DNA of 64,000 bases from Owenia fusiformis (lineage: Eukaryota; Annelida; Polychaeta; Sabellida; Oweniidae). Below are positions 58,517 through 64,000 of this stretch, one piece after another; within the stretch, counting starts at the first letter, position 1, and every line of letters starts with the position of its first letter. Position numbers and translations under genes: made by a program. Location of the stretch: assembly GCA_903813345.2 (NCBI GenBank), contig CAIIXF020000010.1, positions 248,001 to 312,000 on the forward strand, read 5' to 3'. Below the pieces are notes generated by a model that searched no databases, was not told where the DNA came from, and saw only the letters and a program-made list of their open reading frames with translations.

Positions 58517-59407
58517 CAAGACATAAAACAATTGAATAATACACAACTGTATCAGTTTCACATTTACCGCGGTCAAAAGCATTTACAAAAATACCGCCAG
58601 AGTTGGCAATCATATAAAATGAAACCAATCCCGCTGTGATTCATAGAAATAACTAATTTACTGCATTGAGCTCAATGTTATAACCATGTCGATTTACATG
58701 AGTGTCCGATTCATTGTACCAAATTTAAACCTTGACTGTTCTCCAGAAAGCAATAAGCTGACATGTTTCATATTTTACATTTTAATACAACTGAAAAGAT
58801 AATAAATGTTTTAATATAAAGTTGACGTAGTTATAAATGTTTTCAGCGTAAAATCAAAGCACAACCATATAATTTCGTGAAGCCACTCAGTAAAATTACG
58901 ATTTCTCTGCACCCTGATGTTCAATCAACATCATTCGAGTATCTATATGTTCCTGACACGTTCTGGCATCCGGTTATGACAACATCTACCCAATGTTTGC
59001 ACGAGAAATTGACGTAATTCATGACTGAAATCGGGAAGACAAAAATATGTGATATTCTTTCAGAATTGTTTATAATAACTATTTACAAAAACGTTCCCGA
59101 GACACAATCCATTTAGGTAGGGTTTGTTTTAAAGTCGAAAAGCCCCAATAGAGATTTTACATTTTGGCATGCCATCTCCTGATACCTTGGTGAACTAAGG
59201 TGAACTAAGGTCATGTGATCATTTATATCCAATTAGAATGCATTTCTGCCACAAAGTAATAGCATAGTGATCCAAAGCTAAACCAAGGTGTAGGAAGGAT
59301 TTATATCATCACATAGAAGGGATGTACTGTTCTGATTGGCCATGGTTGACATGCATGTTTGCAAACTTAGTACTGGTATCCTAACAAAATAAATTCATGC
59401 TAAACTG

Positions 59408-59510
59408 ATGCCTGCATCACATTTGCTCCGTTTGTTCAAAATTGTATTCAATTTTGAACAAAATACTCAATCGGCAGGGCGCCGTAGTGAAAATCGGAGC
59501 AATCGGCATT
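59408..59510. repeat. ~100-bp palindromic mini-element, copy 2
   Basis: GCATCACATTTGCTCCG and TACTCAATCGGCAGGGCGCC match copy 1 at 58411-58516, but the right arm is shortened (GGAGCAATCGGC). Confidence 0.6.
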
Positions 59511-60603
59511 ACTTGTACACAGTGCATACCAATAGCCCATTTTCAGTATAGCAATTCTAAGAATGGTTTACATATTTTATAAAGAAGGGTTTCGAAAATG
59601 CTCCATGATGGAATACCATGACCCTCTCTTCTTGCATCATAGACACAGACGTTTTTAGATGCGATGTGTATCAGAATGAAAATGCTCTGGCTTTCTTCCT
59701 ATATAACTTGGCGAGAGCATGCAAAGTACTTTCTTGATCACTAAAAATAAATGCCACTGTCACAGGAACTCTGCATTTAATGTAAATCCATTAAATATTA
59801 ATCTGCATGCATTAAAGTTAAGTAAGTTACGAAGATCAGATTCTTTATAACACTTGATGCAAATCTATATTGATATTCAAAATCTAAGTAAACCTCTTAT
59901 TTTGAAGAACCAACTATCATATTACTCAGATTGGATTAATCAATATTCTCAAAGTCTCTCTAGTTTGTATGATTGTTCAGTATGTATAGATCAAACATCT
60001 CAAACGTTGAACTCATAGTTTCTCCATTCTTCAGGGTGTATAAACTAACAGTTTGTACTTTCTCCAGTGTGGGTTAAGGAAGTAGTTATCAGAAATTAAC
60101 ACAAAACAGGAAATGAAAAAATACGTTGATATTGGATTTTTTAAAAACTGAATAGAGTTCTGTTTTGCCATCAATCAGTTTCACTACTCTCACATATCAT
60201 TTACATGACCAGGATCACAATGATCATGCTCAGAATGACTCTAAACATCATGTCAGACTTTTCAGCCCTCTGAAGTCTTTGTGACTGAAAAATGATTAAA
60301 AGGTTTACTTTTGGAAATGTCGCTGAACAGAATGTTCTGAATTTTTCATAAAATGTGCCCAATATATTGCTCTAAATCATAGGAGCTTTGAAAGTTTGAA
60401 AGTTGTCTGAAACAAAAATTGTGATCATAAAAAGGAAATGGATTGCTGTAAATCAGTTTCTCATTTTTTCTATATCTAGGAATGAATTCAAATTTTCAAA
60501 GCTCCTATCATTTTAGATAATATATTTGGCAAACTTTCTGAAAAATGCAATAGATTCTGTCTGGTGACTTTTCCAAAAGTCCAACTTTTAACTGTTTTTT
60601 TAG

Positions 60604-61380
60604 TCACATTTCTGAGTCACACTCCTGTGTATATACTTTCTCCAGTATGTATGAACCGAAACTAGGTTCATTTACCCTATTTTTTTTATTCACCAATGTT
60701 TCAGAATCAATATATTGTACTTTCTTCTGTGTGTATGAACTACTATTTATATTTTTCCAGTGTATATATGAAACAATACTTTTTAACTGTGTGTATTGAC
60801 AAATATCATGTACTTTCTCCAGTGTGTATGAGCAAATATTATGTACTTTCACCAGTTATTTAACCAATACTCTGTACGTTCTCCACTTTCTATGAACACA
60901 TTTTATGTACTTTCTCCTTGTATGTATGAACACTTTTTTTGCGTCCATTCTCCAATATATATAAGCAAATCATTTGTACTTTCTCCATTGTGCATGAACC
61001 AAAAATTTGTTCATTCTCTTCCGTGTCTCAAGAAATATTTTGTTTATCAATCAATGTGTCAGAATGAATAAAATGTACCTAAACCAGTGTGTATGAACAA
61101 ATTTTATGTACTACTATATCTATAGTGGAAGAGACAATACTCCAGTATGAACATGTATATGAACCAACATGTATGAACAAATATTATGTACATGTACTCC
61201 ATTGTTTATGAACACACCTTTTGTATCAACAAATAATATGTACGTTCTCCAGTGTGTATGAACGCAGATGTTGTACGTTCTCCAGTTTGTATGAACAACT
61301 ATTTTGTTTATTCATCAATGTGCATGCATGAACCAACATGCATGAACATTTTAATATGTATATGGAACCCAATTATAAGT
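60604..61380. repeat. ~33-bp minisatellite in the foldback loop
   Basis: Diverged tandem units close to GTACTTTCTCCAGTGTGTAT plus GAACAAATATTAT. A single outlying unit lies near 60050-60080. Open frames across it (60604-60852, 60841-61071) are by-products of the repeat. Confidence 0.85.
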
Positions 61381-62431
61381 ACCATATTTCCAAGTAAGAT
61401 TTTTTTAGAAATGTGCCTGTTTGTGTAATTAAGTCAATAAACTAACTATAAATGTCTGCAATAATAGAAAAATTCATAGTGATTTTTTGGGCGTTTTGGT
61501 AAAGCCTTTGGTTTGTAATGGGAAGACTGTCTTTATCACTAGAACTGTTCTGCATGGAGTCTTTTGCACATTGATAAGTTATTTTCTATAGTACATTTAC
61601 TCCATAGATTTGCAATGTCAAGGTTTTATTCAAGTAACTGGCTCCACTGAGTGTGTATTCAAATCTTGTGCTTATGAAATGTAAAGATTCCTATACTACC
61701 TTATGAATGAAAATAAACTCTTCCAAAAGTGATAGGACCTTAGTGTACCCATGCCATCGCAAGGACCTTAGGTTGGCATGCCAAAATGTAAAATCTCTAT
61801 TAAGACAACACAAACCCAGATTAAACCCGGAAGAATGCAGATTTCATGTAATGATTTACGTTCATGTAAACAAGTAAAGTACATATAATCCCCATATAAA
61901 ACACTGGCCTACGTGACATGTAATAACAGGTTCAAATTGAAATATAGAAAATTTTCAACATAGCATTTGCTTCCGTAATCGGTATGCCCCTCTACCTGCT
62001 AAATAAGGCAATGTTTCTTCAAATAAAACCTTAGCCAAGTAGATTAGAGTCTCTGGAACACTTTTGTAAATAGTTTTCACAAGCAATTTTGTTTGTGAAT
62101 CTCAAATTTTGTCTTCCCGATTTCAGTCATGAATTACGTCAATTTTCCGTGCAGACTTTGTGTAGACCTTGCTATTCCCGGACGCCCAAACGTGTCAGGA
62201 ACACATATACATTTGAATGATCTTGATTGGACATCAGGTTACAGAGAAATCGTATTTTTACTGAGTGGATTAATGAATTTCATAGATCTAGAGGCCCTTC
62301 AGGAGTGGAAAATCTTAAATTATCAGAGATTAATGTTTCCAAACTGTTTTGAAACAAACTTACGTCTTGTTTTCAAACTACACCTTGCTCCTTTCTGTCG
62401 TATTTAATAAAACAAAAATAGTATATCACGG

Positions 62432-62500
62432 AGGGATACGAACCGCTCACCTGGGACTGGGTTATTCACTAGCGCCATAGGCGTTCACCTATTCTGGATA
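62432..62500 (-). other. Second tRNA-like module, right arm
   Basis: Inverse of 55425-55500, with the same B box (plus strand GGGATACGAACCGC). One or two substitutions from the left-arm copy. Confidence 0.45.
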
Positions 62501-62590
62501 CAACTGACGAGTCGTATTTAAGTGGAGTCAAAAGTGAGGATCATTTTGAATTGACGCTCGGTATAAATATATAATACTTTTGTTCTTTCA

Positions 62591-62668
62591 TATCGGTAGC
62601 ACGTTGGCCTCATGGTTAGCGTGCCTGGCTTCCAGGCTCTAGGTTAGTTGATCGAGACCCGTTCATGT
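62591..62668 (+). other. tRNA-like module (A and B box), right arm
   Basis: GGTAGCACGTTGGCCTCATG and GATCGAGACCCG as in the left arm, here on plus. Only a base or two differs (GGTTAGTTGATCG against GGTTAGGTGATCG). Confidence 0.5.
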
Positions 62669-63784
62669 CGAACTTTTTGATTTGCTTGTTGTCACAATAA
62701 TAAGTAGGGCAAAATCCAGAAAAAGTAGATCAAAAATACTCCAATGGAGTATAAAATTGTCACCAGGATTCCGAAATGAGACGAATGTAACTCGTTAAAT
62801 CTCGGTGGAAAAGGTAGGTCAGAAAATCCGGTTTAATCCGAACTAGGTTCGGGAATTTTCGTCATAAGAAGTAGATCAAAAATACTCCAATGGAGTATAA
62901 AATTGTCACCAGGATTCCGAAATGAGACGAATGTTAACTCGTGAAATCTCGGAAGATAAAGTAGGTCAGAAAATCCGGATTAATCCGAACAAGGTTCGGG
63001 AAATTTCGTCATAAGAAGTAGATCAAAAATACTCCAAATGGAGTATAAAATTGTCACTAGGATTCCGAAATACGACGAATCGAATCGGCAAACTTCGGTA
63101 CAATAATGAAGTGCATAAAAACCGAAATGATCCGAACAACGTTCGGATAAAATCGTGAAACAGGTGTCAGGGGCTTCCCCTCATCTTTCCCGACATGGTT
63201 CTAAAAGCCTTATATGGATCTATCACGTGACATTCAAAATGACGTTCCTATATGGTTCTATGGGCCTTAAATGGATCTTCCGAACACGTGACCTAATACC
63301 AAATCAAAATCAAAATTTTACCTTGACCATTGAAAACTTATTCTCGTGATCCTTAAATCACTTAAATTCGATCATTTTATCTTCACCCCTTAATGGAATT
63401 TTATAAAAAGAAGTTATGAAAACACATCATCATGTAAGGGTTTTCACCTAAATTAAAAATGAAAGATGTTTCATGAAAAATATCATCATGTTATGATTTG
63501 TATTTAAATAAGACCGTTTCATCCAAATACTTGCTGGATAATATTTCATAAAAAATGCACTTTAAAAATATTTCAGGATATACCTTAATTTATCAATGTA
63601 ATGTAAGTATTAGATTGACTCTCAAATAGGGTTCTATTTTAACTTTTTTATTAAAATTAATACTAGGCAGGACTCACTCTCTAAATAGCTAATAAAAATT
63701 CAACCCTTAGATGTGATTTCGTTGAAAAAAAATATGACAAGTCCAGAATCAAATGATTTGTCCAGAACCTCTTAAGATCCTGTT

Positions 63785-64000
63785 AACTGTAATATATATT
63801 CCCCTTCTATCTCCGAATCATACTGAATTAAAATATTTCGGTATGCTTATTTTAGCTGCTGTAGTTTAGGTCACTTGATGAGATATTCAGTGACATGCTG
63901 TCACTAGAAACAAAACTTGACACGAAAGAATCACTCGAAATAAACAATGTGAATTCTACATATTTTCTTCTTTGGTAATATATCCATTCTTGAATATTAG
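63785..64000. repeat. Repeat B, copy 2, last part (runs off the window)
   Basis: Matches about 1409-1590: TTTTAGCTGCTGTAGTTTAG, CACTTGAT and AATCACTCGAAATAAAC are shared. Has about 30 extra bases (TTCCCCTTCTATCTCCGAAT) near 63800. Confidence 0.85.

Larger units (their letters stand above)
55639..58883. other. 3.2-kb insertion in the left foldback arm
   Basis: The right arm reads continuously CATTAATCCACTCAGTAAAA (inverted), whereas the left arm is split after CATTAATC (55638) and resumes at CACTCAG (58884). The inserted DNA contains repeat D inverted (56040-56290), a G-tract (56312), an (ATC)n run (56500), the two inverted GGTCA-rich blocks and a small MITE. No terminal repeats of its own were recognised. 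Confidence 0.7.
54109..63784. mobile_element. 9.7-kb foldback element with ~2-kb inverted arms
   Basis: Starts AACAGGATCTTAAGAGGTTC and ends with the inverse, flanked by AACT at 54105-54108 and 63785-63788. The empty site in repeat B copy 1 (CTTATAACTGAAAT) agrees with a 4-bp duplication (5 bp, TAACT, also possible). The left arm runs 54109-55638 and resumes at 58884-59215 after an inserted 3.2 kb; the right arm is 61728-63784 and contains about 200 bp (near 61805-62020) not in the left arm. Arms are very similar by eye. Each has, from the outside in, a unique outer domain, 147-bp tandem repeats, a tRNA-like module, and a second B-box module. The loop (59216-61727) holds a minisatellite. No transposase is recognised, so it is probably non-autonomous; the superfamily is unknown. 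Confidence 0.85.
61728..63784. repeat. Right inverted arm of the foldback element
   Basis: Inverse of 54109-55638 plus 58884-59215. The frame at 63155-63349 is the arm-to-arm duplicate of the minus frame at 54542-54763 (both start MKQVSGASPHLSRHGSKSLI); near-identity of the two shows how alike the arms are. Coding is not indicated. A further frame at 62129-62407 lies in the part interrupted in the left arm and is not recognised. Confidence 0.85.

Noticed and set aside
62129-62407. 92-codon frame in the right foldback arm (IPGRPNVSGTHIHLNDLDWT)
   Set aside because: Reads plausibly but matches no known family, and the left-arm counterpart (58884-59030) shows length differences that would break it.
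62591-62668. Genuine tRNA gene
   Set aside because: A and B boxes are present, but the anticodon arm pairs with itself leaving a loop too short for a tRNA, and no acceptor stem forms.

Overview
This is an AT-rich, gene-poor stretch of a metazoan genome, most likely a marine invertebrate; the phylum cannot be fixed from the sequence. There are no bacterial operons, long host ORFs or CRISPR arrays. Most recognisable DNA is mobile: LINE families, palindromic or long-inverted-repeat DNA elements, MITEs, minisatellites and dispersed repeats, often nested. Splice-like signals and small exon candidates suggest sparse host genes with short exons, the best being a two-exon start of a small secreted protein on the minus strand (13301-13689).

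Layout. 1-1600: a decayed CR1/L2-like LINE fragment, then copy 1 of a repeat called B here. 1600-8800: mostly featureless, with two exon candidates and a 29-bp perfect hairpin. 8815-11650: two inverted-repeat elements. 13.2-15.3 kb: minus-strand exon candidates. 16.1-17.3 kb: a 25-bp minisatellite with a 212-bp higher-order repeat. 17.47-22.86 kb: a 5.4-kb element with ~0.9-kb inverted arms enclosing a decayed reverse-transcriptase gene and two MITEs. 24.5-29.0 kb: two unrelated mariner-like elements, each with two inverted transposase 3' ends facing outward; the first carries two Harbinger-like MITEs 17 bp apart and another palindromic element. 30.9-40 kb: GGTCA-rich repeats, a decayed second LINE and another dispersed family. 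40.6-43.1 kb: a ~540-bp tandem repeat.

47.7-64.0 kb: copy 2 of repeat B, split by two insertions. One is a full-length non-LTR retrotransposon (48226-53983) with two open frames: ORF1 has an AT-hook, a coiled coil, an SGNH esterase-like domain and two CCHC knuckles; ORF2 has an APE endonuclease, a reverse transcriptase and a C-terminal CCHC. About 125 bp downstream sits a 9.7-kb foldback element (54109-63784) whose ~1.9-2.1-kb arms hold 147-bp tandem repeats and two tRNA-like modules. The unoccupied copy of repeat B at 818-1590 serves as an empty-site reference, so both insertion points can be read almost to the base.

The intact LINE and the closely matching foldback arms look young; the mariner-like, CR1-like and reverse-transcriptase remnants look old. 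Family names rest on motif recognition, without any database search.
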